Source of the DNA: Branchiostoma floridae
Taxonomy: Eukaryota; Chordata; Leptocardii; Amphioxiformes; Branchiostomatidae
DNA length: 64,000 bases
Direction of reading: 5' to 3'
NCBI RefSeq assembly: GCF_000003815.2
Contig: NC_049982.1
Span: 27,323,737-27,387,736 of the forward strand
Shown: positions 37,072 through 48,500 of the stretch, one piece after another
Position numbering within the stretch: position 1 is the first letter of the stretch
Layout of the letters: each line of letters starts with the position of its first letter
Translations under genes and position numbers: made by a program
The notes under the pieces: model-generated
What the model saw: only the letters and a program-made list of their open reading frames with translations
Told to the model about the DNA's origin: nothing
The model's database searches: none

Positions 37072-37509
37072 CTACGAGAAAATATTACATAGAAAAGTAA
37101 AAAAAAAACTACAGCCTACTAGGTATTTGTGGCCTATCATTCTGATGTAGTCGGCAGTTGAAGCAATCACAACGGCTGTGCAATTCCGTGCAGCATCTAA
37201 GTCCACAGTCCCATTTCCAGTGTCGGGCGAAGCGTCACGGCGTAAGTTAAAAAGAGCACACAGTTCCATCTGGCCACCACAGGAATAAGAATCCGGTAAG
37301 ATCAAGAGTAGTGGCCGATATGACTCGTGTTGTTGGATGGTCTTGGACTCTTGGATTATTTGGACGCGAAACATGTTCAGCTTGCAGTCTCGGCTTCTAT
37401 TAATCCGGATGGTACAAAGGTCGTGATTTCCCATTCTGTGTCGATTTCCAACAACATCAACTTGTACAGAATGATAGCAACCTACTATCTTTGCGTCAAA
37501 TTCCGCCAC
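37072..37509 (-). CDS. Hypothetical ORF of transposon copy 2 (145 codons)
   Basis: This is the longest ORF in the element, beginning MAEFDAKIVGCYHSVQ. It has scattered Cys and His residues and no motif I can assign to a transposase or accessory protein. A degenerate homologue lies in the other copy at about 34420-35090, so the segment belongs to the family and is not unique DNA. Homology extends upstream of its start codon to about 37700, suggesting that a longer ancestral frame or exon was present. It may be a captured host fragment or a transposase relic. Confidence 0.35.
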   Translation of the reverse strand: MAEFDAKIVGCYHSVQVDVVGNRHRMGNHDLCTIRINRSRDCKLNMFRVQIIQESKTIQQHESYRPLLLILPDSYSCGGQMELCALFNLRRDASPDTGNGTVDLDAARNCTAVVIASTADYIRMIGHKYLVGCSFFFTFLCNIFS

Positions 37510-37984
37510 CGGGGGTCCTAGGCGGTAACAGCAGTGTCACGGCCACAACTTGCGGGTTAGAACAGGTCCAAACTTTCTTCAATACTTCTTTTCAAATGAG
37601 CGCCTGGAAAATGCCGTTCCTTGTGGTATGGTAAATTTGAACCCCCACTCTTTTCTGCCATTGGATACATCCTATCACATGACACAGCCGCTGTGTATGT
37701 ATAGTATGCCGGCCACAGACGGAGGCGCGCCCCATGCGGATTGCGCGTACGAATTAACGCTGAATAAATTTACATCTAGCCTGCCCACCCATATCACAAT
37801 TTTCAACCTCCTTGCCAAAACAAACACGAGCAACACGGGAAGACACTACCTGTGTGTCCAGACTGTTCTTTCTTGACGCTTGCTTGTAGATAAAGAAATC
37901 ATTCGTACATTTACTTGTAGTAAGAAATGCTCGCCGTTTAATAGTAAGAAAAATATCATAATTAAACACCACTCACTACACAAA

Positions 37985-40390
37985 AGTATAAGCTAAACCA
38001 AGGAGCTTTTAACGGGGAGGTTTCACCGTATTCGCTTAAAAGTGCGCGGATTCAAAGATTAAATATGTTGTATGTTCAACAGAAAAACGCAACATTTCAT
38101 ATACGTTTTGGCAACATGTAAGCTAAACGGTGGAGGTCTCCCCGTGTTCGCTTAAACTGCGCAGATTCAAAGATTAAACATGTCGTATGTTCAACAGAAA
38201 TACGCAACATTTCATGTACGTTTTGGTAACATATAAGCTAAACGGGAGAGGTCTCCCCTAGTTTGCTTAAACTGCGCGGATTCAAAGATTAAACATGTCG
38301 TGTGTTCAACAGAAATACGCAACATTTCATATACGTTTTGGCAACATATAAGCTAAACGGGGGAGGTCTCCCCGTGTTCGCTTAAACTGCGCGGATTCAA
38401 AGATTAAACAGGTCGTATGTTCAACAGAAATACGCAACATTTCATGTACGTTTTGGCAACATATAAGCTAAACGGAGGAGGTCTCCCCTAGTTCGCTTAA
38501 ACTGCGCGGATTCAAAGATTAAACATGTCGTATGTTCAACAGAAATACACAACATTTCATATACGTTTTGACAGCATATAAGCTAAACGGGGGAGGTCTC
38601 CCCTAGTTCGCTTAAACTGCGCGGATTCAAAGATTAAACATGTCGTATGTTTAACAGAAATACGCAAAATTTTATATACGTTTTGGCAACATATAAGCTA
38701 AACGGGGGAGGTCTCCCCGTGTTCGCTTAAAAGTGCACGGATTCAAAGATTAAACTTGTCGTATGTTCAACAGAAATACCCAACATTTCATATACGTCTT
38801 GACAACATATAAGTTAAACGGGGGAGGTCTCCCCTAGTTCGTTTAAACTGCGCGGATTCAAAGATTAAACATGTCGTATGTTCAACAGAAATGCGCAACA
38901 TTTCATGTACGTTTTGGCAACATATAAGCTAAACGGGGGAGGTCTCCCCTAGTTCGCTTAAACTGCGCGGATTCAAAGATTAAACATGTCGTATGTTTAA
39001 CAGAAATACGCAAAATTTTATATACGTTTTGGCAGCATATAAGCTAAACGGGGGAGGTCTCCCCGTGTTCGCTTAAAAGTGCACGGATTCAAAGATTAAA
39101 AATGTCGTATGTTCAACAGAAATACGCAACATTTCATATACGTCTTGACAACATATAAGTTAAACGGGGGAGGTCTCCCCTAGTTCGTTTAAACTGCGCG
39201 GATTCAAAGATTAAACATGTCGTATGTTTAACAGAAATACGCAACATTTCATGTACGTTTTGGCAACATATAAGCTAAACGGTGGAGGTCTTCCCGTGTT
39301 CGCTTAAACTGCGCGGATTCAAAGATTAAACATGTCGTATGTTCAACAGAAATACGCAACATTTCATGTACGTTTTGACAACATATAAGCTAAACGGGGG
39401 AGGTCTCCCCTAGTTCGCTTAAACTGCGCTGATTCAAAGATTAAACATGTCGTATGTTCAACAGAAATACCCAACATTTCATATACGTCTTGACAACATA
39501 TAAGCTAAACGGGGGAGGTCTCCCCGTGTTCGCTTAAAAGTGCACGGATTCAAAGATTAAAAATGTCGTATGTTCAACAGAAATACCCAACATTTCATAT
39601 ACGTCTTGACAACATATAAGTTAAACGGGGGAGGTCTCCCCTAGTTCGCTTAAACTGCGCGGATTCAAAGATTAAACAGGTCGTATGTTCAACAGAAATA
39701 CGCAACATTTCATGTACGTTTTGACAACAGATAAGCTAAACGGGGGAGGTCTCCCCTAGTTCGCTTAAACTGCGCGGATTCAAAGATTAAACATGTCGTA
39801 TGTTCAACAGAAATACGCAACATTTCATGTACGTTTTGGCAACATATAAGCTAAACGGGGGAGGTCTCCCCTAGTTCGCTTAAACTGCGCGGATTCAAAG
39901 ATTAAACATGTCGTATGTTTAACAGAAATACGCAAAATTTTATATACGTTTTGGCAACATATAAGCTAAACGGGGGAGGTCTCCCCTTGTTTGCTTAAAC
40001 TGAGCTGATTCAAAGATTAAACATGTCGTGTGTTTTACAGTAATACGCAACATTGTATATACGTTTTGGCAACATAAGCTAAACGGAGGAGGTCTCCCCA
40101 TGTTCGCTTAAACTGCCTTGATTCAAAGATTAAACATGTCGTATGTTTAACAGAAATACGCAACATTTCATATACCTCTTGGCATCATGGCTAAACGGGG
40201 GAAGCCCCCCCCCCCTTCTTTGCGTAAACGATGGTTCGAAATAGATTACAGATGCCGTATATTCAACAGAAAAACGCAGCATTTCATGTAACGTAAGGGA
40301 GCGCATATAAGCTAAACGTAAGAGGTATTCCCTGTTCGAATAAAAAATTGCGCACAGAAAGATCGAATACATCATATGCTTTCGGAACAA
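37985..40390 (+). repeat. 115-bp satellite array inside transposon copy 2 (about 20 units)
   Basis: Unit starts at aagctaaacgg recur at 38120, 38235, 38350, 38465 and onward every 115 bp. Each unit has the perfect 14-bp palindrome GGGGAGGTCTCCCC or a close variant, then gcggattcaaagattaaac, atgtcgtatgttcaacagaa and acatttcatatacgttttgg. Units are highly similar in the centre and degrade toward 40200-40390. Two or more subtypes alternate (ctagttcgcttaaactgcgc versus gtgttcgcttaaaagtgcac). Confidence 0.9.
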
Positions 40391-40899
40391 ACAACATAGA
40401 AGAATATTGTATTTGACTTTTCTGAGGTATCAACATAACATTTTGTCCCGGAAAACGCAATTGTCAGTTTTGACAGTAAATCTTGTCACTGTTTTAAAAC
40501 AGATGACGCAATGCTTTATCACACGCCAGACAAAGGCCTTTCATATTTGACATAGCCGAGGTAAGTTTGGTAAACAGATCTAGAGAAACGGTATTTGTCA
40601 GTTTTATATTTAAAAACTTGAAATATTACCACAGTGGTAAAACAGTAAAACGGATTATTTTTTATAACTTTTTGAGACATTTAAGTTGTCTTTTCGGCTT
40701 ACTAAAATACATGTAAAATTCACGTAAAGAAACACGACAGATAAAGTTTCATTTACAAACGCTGAAATCTTACGTAAAGGCCAGATGTATGTTTCCGATG
40801 CCTTTAATAGATCTTAAAATCTTCTGAAATATTTCTTCGCCTTTAAGGTTTTTATACATATCTCTGAAACTTTGCTTAAATAGTTGTTTTCGTGCTGTG

Positions 40900-43524
40900 A
40901 GATAAGTAATTAGCAGAAAAAACTTTCCATCCGTAATAGCTGTAAATGACCGCTCCTATCAAGGAATCTCACTTTACAACATTTTCCTAAGATGTCAGAC
41001 TTAAGGCCTGGAAAAGCCGTCACTTAAGTGGGCATCATGATGCCTAATGTAGATTGTGAAATATAAGTTTTGAATTTTTCTTATTAATTTGGTTGCTGTA
41101 CTGTATGATGTGGTTGTTAATGGCATAGTTTGATCCGTACTACTATCAGATTTGGGCGATTAACAGTTTACTTCAGTCTTGTTGTGAACGTCTGTTAGTG
41201 TTGACGACGAAAGACTACGAGGAGTGATGACTGTTTCACCAAGAAACAAGGTACACAACCCAAACATTCGGGCATAGTTGTAAAGAAAGAAACAAAGTGA
41301 TCTCGAACCAGTTTTAGCTCATTGAAGGGCTAGTCTCCTACTTGTCGTGACAGAGAGGACAGACGCTATGTACAGTATTTACAGGTTCATTGTACCGGGG
41401 AGATTCCCATAGCTCTTTATAATTTACGACAAGCACAATGAACAATGGACCACGGCTTAACGTCCCGTCCTAAGGACTGCAACCCTTTCCGGTAGCGTGC
41501 ATGTTCGGTGAGCGACACAGCCGGAATCGAACTCACGGCTTCTAGTTCCAGAGGCAGGACCGCTAACCACTGGACTACGCACGCTACAGAATAAGATTTT
41601 TATGAATGTCTACCAATACCAAAACCATTGCGAATATTACTTTGCGAGCAAGGTCTTTTATTTCATTACATGAGGAACACCACCCACACATATACAGCTC
41701 TGTTCACCTTCACCCTTCTTTGGTCTGTGTATTGCAAACTCCGCTGTCCTGGATTATAGCTGGCCCCTTCCCGCAGGAGAGGTCGGTTGGATGTAGGGCG
41801 GGCCGCTTTAAGCGCAATTTATATTGTTCTCGCCGCTTGCCTACTGATTTTCAAACGGACGTCAACTAGAAAGTAGAATGACCACAGTGATATACAATTT
41901 GGTGGCTATAGGTAATTATAACATACTATACGATGATATACTTATTTCCGGGTGAGGCCGAGATCTTGATTATCACCCCTTAAAGTTTAGGAATGAGGCC
42001 GTAAACTAAGGCTTAAAGATTCCCATGCTGATACAATGTGATGTATCAGACCGTTGTTATTGCCGTGAAAGACGTAATGTTTCTTATGTGTTTTAGTATA
42101 GGTATATGGACATTTTCAACCGCTTGCTACATATGATTATTGGTGGACTTGTATATGTCTTGCAAATACAATGTATAAAAATATTGGAAAAAACATAAGG
42201 TAAAGGTTGAAACTTGTAAAATGAAGTTAAATCTTGAGCGTCTTGGGGCGAGATAACTCTCGGTAATAACATGGGAGTTATCAACATTGAAACCCATAGA
42301 GTACTGAGAACAACACCAAGTGTAATATGATTCTTATACAAATGGTAAAAGGCTATCGGGTTTATGTCTTCTCTGTGAGAATGAAAATTCTGTTTAAATG
42401 TAAGTTATAAGGTAGTCTGCTGAGAATGCACTTTAACGTTTAAGGATGTTGGCTAGACTATATATGATGCACCTGGTGTGTTCATTTCATGATCCATTAG
42501 ACCCTTCTTAGCATGCATTCATATTTCTATTGTGTGGATTAAAGAAATTTGACTATTTAAACCATACAGTAAAGTAACAGAACCTTATTGTACATAGGAA
42601 GTTGCTACTATATCCAGCTTAGTTCAGTCTGATATTTAAGTGGTAAGTTACGATTGAAGTTCACTTTAATATACGTATGAAAAGATCCCAGTTACACTAT
42701 ATGTGGAGAGATGACTGAAATGTCATATCGTGTACTATGCTATGCTACCTGTAATGAAAAACGATGGCTTTATTTACAGTCTTTTCCCGAGCCAGTTTTC
42801 TGCATGTGCAGATTTGTTGTAAAATACATGTAAAGGGAATCTTCTTAGTAGCGTGTTGAAATGGGTACATTGTATATTCTGATATTAGATCTTAGAGTGT
42901 AACATCATATTTTGATACCACACTGATTTGTTTTTATCACAGAGATTTTATGGATGACATTGTCTGGTCACCCGAAAACTAATGCGAACATTTGTAAGAA
43001 GAAAGATTATAACAAAATATGTCTGAAATTCAAATGATAATGAAGGTTGTAAGAATGATAAACCACCCAAAGGATTGGGTAATAAACATAAGAATATAAT
43101 TGTTCCTATTGGATATTGTCACTGTTTTGTTTTCAAATGTCTATTGCATGAATTCATATACACGGTTTCATTATCGAAAACAAACTAGCTAGAGTTCGAC
43201 GATGTCACGCCCCTAAACATTGCTACGGAAAGCTTGTGATCCACATATTTTCAGTATGAATATCCATTAGTAAGTAAATATTTGCATAAACCTGCATATA
43301 CTACTTGAGGGATTCTTACGTTCAATGAAAGGCTTAATCGCTCAAAATGTGACCTGTCCTTGGTACTTAACAGTATTCAAAATAACACGCAACTTCAGGC
43401 ACAAATGCACACTACTACTACACAAGGTGAGCAAAATAAAGCAAAATGTAAACATATTTAAATTTGGACATGTAAGAATAACCGAAGGGACAAAACATGG
43501 TATCACAACCAAAAAGTCTTTTAT
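40900..43524 (+). other. 3' flank of TPR unit 3
   Basis: It begins with the displaced stop and 3'UTR of gene 3 (gataagtaattagcag, compare 51344). It is homologous over most of its length to 51345-53650 downstream of gene 4, and partly to 20180-21400 and 7620-8460. The SINE at 41330-41587 is at the matching place in both flanks, so it predates that duplication. No gene is seen. Confidence 0.75.
41330..41587 (-). mobile_element. tRNA-derived SINE (copy A)
   Basis: On the minus strand the tRNA-like head carries an A box (TAGTCCAGTGG) and a B box (GTTCGATTCC). The head is flanked by a 9-bp inverted repeat, gtagcgtgc at 41492-41500 and gcacgctac at 41579-41587, which would lengthen the acceptor-like stem. 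The body follows with ggacgggacgttaagccgtg and ends near 41330. It is not a functional tRNA because the anticodon arm is not well formed. Confidence 0.75.
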
Positions 43525-43935
43525 TCATATATTCATATATTCTTTCAGGTCATCCAGGGTAACCGCCGCCTTGGTCTTGGCGGGCCTCGCTGCCCCGACC
43601 GCCGCTTGCAGTTTAGTCGTTGCCCTGTATAGCAGGGCGTACTGGCCAACAGAGAGGTCCAGCATTTGTAGCATGTCGTTAGTAACGCACAGACGGGCCT
43701 CTTTCTCCGCCAGCTCGGCCATGGCCAAGGCCTTGACCGTAGCTGGGGTCAGCTTTGCAGCCTGGGACCACTCTGTAAAATCGAACTCGGCCCTTGTGTC
43801 GGGATCGACCGAGAGAGAAGAGGTTTCACGTTTCGCGTCCGCACGCGTGTAAGGCGGTCCGGGAATGAAGCCCCGGACTAACCCGCCTGCCTGGAGCCAA
43901 TGAAGCTGACCCTGGCGGGTCCGTGTGTTGTCGGA
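43525..43935 (-). pseudogene. Unidentified protein-coding fragment (136 open codons)
   Basis: The minus-strand frame is open from 43935 down to a TGA at 43525-43527, with the only internal ATGs near 43728. The text is GC-rich with good coding character, unlike its AT-rich surroundings: GFIPGPPYTRADAKRE, then a helical Ala/Leu-rich stretch (LAEKEARLCVTNDMLQML) and TKAAVTLDDLKEYMNI. An AATAAA (minus strand) follows immediately after the stop. It has no start codon and no recognised family; it looks like the 3' end of a mobile-element or retrocopied gene inserted upstream of gene 4. Confidence 0.45.
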
Positions 43936-44980
43936 TCAAACAACCTCCTTGGATCAAAACATAAATAAACAATCCTTTATTATAACCTATATTCTATACA
44001 TCAGCGAATAATTACAATAGAAAAAAAATAAGATGAGTATTCATTTGAAAAGGAAACTAATTCATAATACCTAGGGCACGTATTTATCTACAAATCAGTA
44101 GATTTGTTTAATACATTTCTCGACTTAGGGAAAAAATATAGTGTCTTCAAAACTTTTCTTGATGATGTGTATACTATTAGATAAAAGGAATGAAATACGC
44201 ACGCTTGCACAACAGTTCATTGTATCAAATTTTACCTAGCTTCAGCGATCCGAAGTTACTGACAAAGAAACGTTGTCATTTTAAATGAAATCATCCTAGT
44301 GAGGACAGCTATAATTACTCTGCAAAGAAAAGCAATAATATGGTAGGGGAACAGAGTAGTAGGTATGTATCCACCACCTTAGTTATCGGGACAAAATAAG
44401 ACTGGTACTAGCTTCGGTATTAATATATGTATATGATTGAGAGGCAACTCCCGCGAGATGCAGTATTTTGTCATATTAGGGTTATATGTAATTTCATAGT
44501 ATATCTGACTTTATTGGTGAGACTGCCACGCCCTTTTCGGTATTTCCACAACAGGAGAACCCTATGCCAGGTTTATAACTCCGCTCACCCCACCCCCACT
44601 GCCGGACTTGGTGCCTCAAAATGAAGGAAACAGGTTCTTGTAAGCTCAGACGCCGCTTCGACAAAGTAAGACAGTATTCCATGACGAGGATCTATTGTCA
44701 AGGTAGACGAATCACTCTTCCGTTCAGACTTGCTTCGGGGTGAACATAAGATAACTTTCATGACTGGACTTGCAACAACAGCTAAACTTTCATTCGTGAA
44801 AACTGTTACAGTAGCAAGAGACCAGCTCATGGCCTTTAATAGCACTTAGTATGCTTTATGTACTAGGTGGACATCTTACCTGACATATCATTGTACCATG
44901 TGCAAATGTCGTGCAATAAAGTTCAGTATCATCTTAACTGAGTATTCGTGAAGCTTTCTTGTAGTTAACCTCTAACCTTA
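43936..44980 (+). other. Intergenic DNA upstream of gene 4
   Basis: No gene is seen. About 44380-44850 is homologous to about 11030-11580 upstream of gene 2. Short ORFs on both strands here are not conserved in the paralogous sequence. Confidence 0.55.
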
Positions 44981-44984
44981 AACT

Positions 44985-45296
44985 GACGAATGATGTAATC
45001 TCGACGTGATTAAAGGTACGCCTACGTTTTTAGGTAGGCAGATTGCGTCATATGTTTATGTGTATTTGCAAAGCTTTCTTTGAGTGCATTTCACCTTTAA
45101 CCTTTAAACTGACAAATGACGTAATCTTGACGCAATTGATAGGACACCTACGTTTTCAGGTAGACAGACAGGTGAGTGCATTTCACCTTTAACCTTTAAA
45201 CTGACAAATGACGTAATGTTGTTACGACCAGTCCGACAACTTTTGTATTCAAGTCAGGCCTAAACTAACAGGAACATGGATGCCCGTGGATATAAG
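44985..45296 (+). promoter_or_regulatory. Candidate promoter of TPR gene 4 with a triplicated element
   Basis: A block of about 92 bp containing aacctttaaactgacaaatg and TGACGTAAT occurs at 45117-45125 and 45209-45217, and in degenerate form (tgatgtaat) near 44990. The right-most copy is followed by a TATA-like TATAAGG at 45291-45297, just before the assembly gap. Gene 2 has a single such element. The motif is CRE/ATF-like and is conserved between paralogous promoters, so it is a good candidate for a real control site. Confidence 0.5.
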
Positions 45297-45306
45297 GAGA
45301 CCTTTC

Positions 45307-45542
45307 NNNNNNNNNNNNNNNNNNNNNNNNNNNNNNNNNNNNNNNNNNNNNNNNNNNNNNNNNNNNNNNNNNNNNNNNNNNNNNNNNNNNNNNNNNNNNN
45401 NNNNNNNNNNNNNNNNNNNNNNNNNNNNNNNNNNNNNNNNNNNNNNNNNNNNNNNNNNNNNNNNNNNNNNNNNNNNNNNNNNNNNNNNNNNNNNNNNNNN
45501 NNNNNNNNNNNNNNNNNNNNNNNNNNNNNNNNNNNNNNNNNN
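45307..45542. other. Assembly gap (236 N)
   Basis: The gap removes the transcription start, the ATG and roughly the first 70 codons of gene 4 exon 1. ORFs reported across it are artefacts. Confidence 0.99.
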
Positions 45543-48500
45543 CGCTTTATGTGGCTGCTATTGTCCGGTGTCGCCATCGGGATCAGGGAGAAGGTATAGA
45601 ACACCGATACGAATACGCGGAGAGACTTTTACAAGGGGTGACGTCAAAGGGGTCACAGGGTGAGGAACAACAAACTGAAGACAAGGAGACGACTATACCT
45701 GCAAAGGTGGCTGGAAAGTTTCAAGACCTGGACAAGAAACGGGCTGCCGGTGGTAAAACAGACTCTGTGCTAGTTGGATACGCACAGTTAATGGTAGAGG
45801 GAATAGTAAACGACAACAACATGTTAGAAACAGAAGCAATCAAAAGTCTCGGTGACGTGTACCTGAAAAGAGGAACAGAAACTGGAGACACTAGACACTT
45901 GACCAAAGCTACTGCTCTGTACAACACGGCACTGGCGCGGTGTAACAACGTTCAGGGAACCGTTGTCATTGTCCATCGCTTACTTTACACAGCAAAAATC
46001 AGGCAGGACATCACCACAAAAAGCAAAAAAGTAAGTGTTAGCGATTAACATAATTTATGCACCTCCTTGTTTGTTTTCAAATTTTGCTTCTGCTATGAGT
46101 TTGCTCTGCATCTGTGAGAAAATGATAGTTCTAGGAGTCTTGAATGTTTTCTCACATTGTTTGCTGTGTGCATTGAGGATGATATTATCGATCGGCTAAT
46201 TATGATATATACCCTCTTATATAGCTCCCATGTAGCCAATTGTTCCATTAATATTCGCCACATTTGCAACATACGCCTTCATACTTTCAATCTTTATCCT
46301 TTCTATCTTCTTCCAATACGTCAGGAACTTTATATTACACTCGATCATTCGTCATTGAATAGTACGATTGCCCACTTGTTTATCTTCCCTGGCCTTTTCT
46401 ATCGGTTCCTGCGTAGAAGTCAACTCAAATACAACGACAGCAAAACGTGAGAGGAAGGAAGGACCACATCTCTCCCTTCTCAACTGCAACCTCAAGTGAC
46501 ATCACTAATGACCGAATACGCCGTCTACACATGTAAGTACGGGCAATGTTAGTTTTTATTTTTGTTTTTGTTTATCATATAATGTATACACCGCTATGTG
46601 TATTGTAGAGTAATAAAATAAGCATTTTGTTTTTCCTCTTCAGGGCCCCGGAACTACAGAAAGCTGAAAACCCTACAGGAGCCGATGATGACACGTTAGT
46701 GTTGTCCATCTTTTTTCTAGTTTTTGCCAAACTTTTTTCAGAAGTTTTTAAAATGATTCTTTAATGCAAATTCTCTGCATTGTTATTTGTTTACAAACTG
46801 GGGAGTTTAACCTAACCTGTATGCTGATGAGAATATGCCCAGACAACACGTTGGTTACGTGTTCGCAAAAACAAAGTACAAGTTTGATTTCGAACAGCTT
46901 GTTGTACTTCAGCAGAAATTTTGGTACCTTATTCGCTTCTCTGTACATGCCCCTTTACAGTAGATACCTCTTAGCATATAGGATCATTGAGTGGTATCGC
47001 TTGGCCATGTAGTTTTTAAGCAACCGTATGGGCTTTGAGACTTTCAAAGAGAAGGCATTGACGGATAGTTATGACTTTGGGTAGGTACAAAATGATTGAC
47101 ACTATGCAAGGGCGTCACAGAAAATTGCTATCCAATTTGCATAGCAACTCAGGACCTCTTGTGCCTGAGACCAACGTTCTACCGATTGCGCCAGGCAATC
47201 TCACAAATATTAAATGACGGGGTTTCATACCGCTTTGTTAATCAAGACAACATTTAGTGAAGTTTTAAATTGTAAACGATCTTCCATCTAAATAATCAAT
47301 AATTTCATTTGATACCTATAGTTATTCACTTTTAGCTCTGATGCGCCCTGTTACAAATTAGATACGATTCGAATGATCAATCAGTTCGTAAATGACTTTT
47401 ATCTTTTGATGACACCCTTACAGTGAATACGAAGAACATCTACATGATGGCTCCAGAGCCCTGCAGACTGGAGATCTGGACACAGCAGAACAAAGTTTTT
47501 CAGCTGCACTCAAGTCCGTTCATGTCCAAGGTCAGTCTAAGTAGGAACTTAGTTCTTAGGATTAAAGTAGAACTGCTTATAAACTGTGCACGATCCTTTG
47601 TCTTTTTGAAACAGAGGACTATCTTTATTATTAAAACCCTATTCAGACCGGACTTTTTTGGTCAATCGTGGACGGTGGGGGTGGGGGGTGGCAGCTTTTA
47701 AGGCCCGCACCTTCTAACTGCTGTATCTATTTAACGACGTGATATATGGCCACCACAATTCCAGAGAATGATGTAGACATAATTTTTGAATACTTTTTTG
47801 AATAATTTTTGAATTTTTAAAATCTTGACGCTAATTGTTGTAATATGATGAACTTATGACGTCATCAATTTCATGTATTGGCTGGAACCTTGGAAGAAGG
47901 GTATTTGAAAAAACTTCAAGGTATGCTATAAAATGTAACAGTAAGTGAAAATAACACAATGATAATGTATGTTACGACTTTCGTTGCAAATAGCAACAGA
48001 ATTGACGTCAAAATGAAAGTCATTTTCGACAAATATAGTAGAAACACTAATAAAATAACCACAACGAATGTAGGGTTTGAAACCAAAGTTACTTCGTTAA
48101 CATACAAAAGTATGCAAATTGAAATTATGTTTTTATTACAGCATTCTAGACATTTGTTTCCTGACGAATAAGTAAATACAAAATTACGATTTATGATTAC
48201 AGGTCAACACAAGAAGGAGGCAGAGCCCCTGTACAAGTTGGGCAAGGTCTATCTGAGAAGAGGAATCCGGTCAAAGGACGGGGGTGATTTCACCAAGGCT
48301 GCAGCACTCTGTAATGCAGCATTGGTAAGATCAAGTAGAGAAGATATAGAGCAAATAATCAAGAAAATAACAGCAGTATTTGTTAAGGAAGTCCTGAAGA
48401 TCCAACAGAAGGTAGGCAATGATGATACAGAGAAGCACAAATTGATGCTGAAGGTCGATAGGGACTATGTACAACAAGAGATAAGAATAATTGAACAAGA

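Larger units (their letters stand above)
35941..40899 (-). mobile_element. Large non-autonomous DNA transposon, copy 2 (4.96 kb)
   Basis: The left end is CACGGCACGAAAA (35941), the right end TTTTCGTGCTGTG (40887-40899); both continue into ATTTAAGCA-type inverted homology. The 3-bp duplication AGA lies at 35938-35940 and 40900-40902. Judged by the shared internal segment this copy is inverted relative to copy 1. It contains 130-175-bp subterminal repeats (36040-37015), a 145-codon minus-strand ORF, and a 115-bp satellite array of about 20 units (37985-40390). Together with copy 1 it defines one family: same ends, same duplication length, same layout of satellite, ORF segment and subterminal repeats. 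Confidence 0.85.

Noticed and set aside
37985-40390. CRISPR-like array
   Set aside because: The 115-bp units are repeats throughout, without unique spacers, and the DNA is eukaryotic.
41492-41587. Functional tRNA gene (also 51930-52025)
   Set aside because: The A and B boxes are present but the anticodon arm is not well formed and a SINE body follows; it is the head of a SINE.
47131-47203. tRNA-like sequence on the minus strand
   Set aside because: It has an A-box-like tggcgcaatcgg and part of an anticodon arm, but the B box and acceptor pairing are poor; probably a decayed SINE head.
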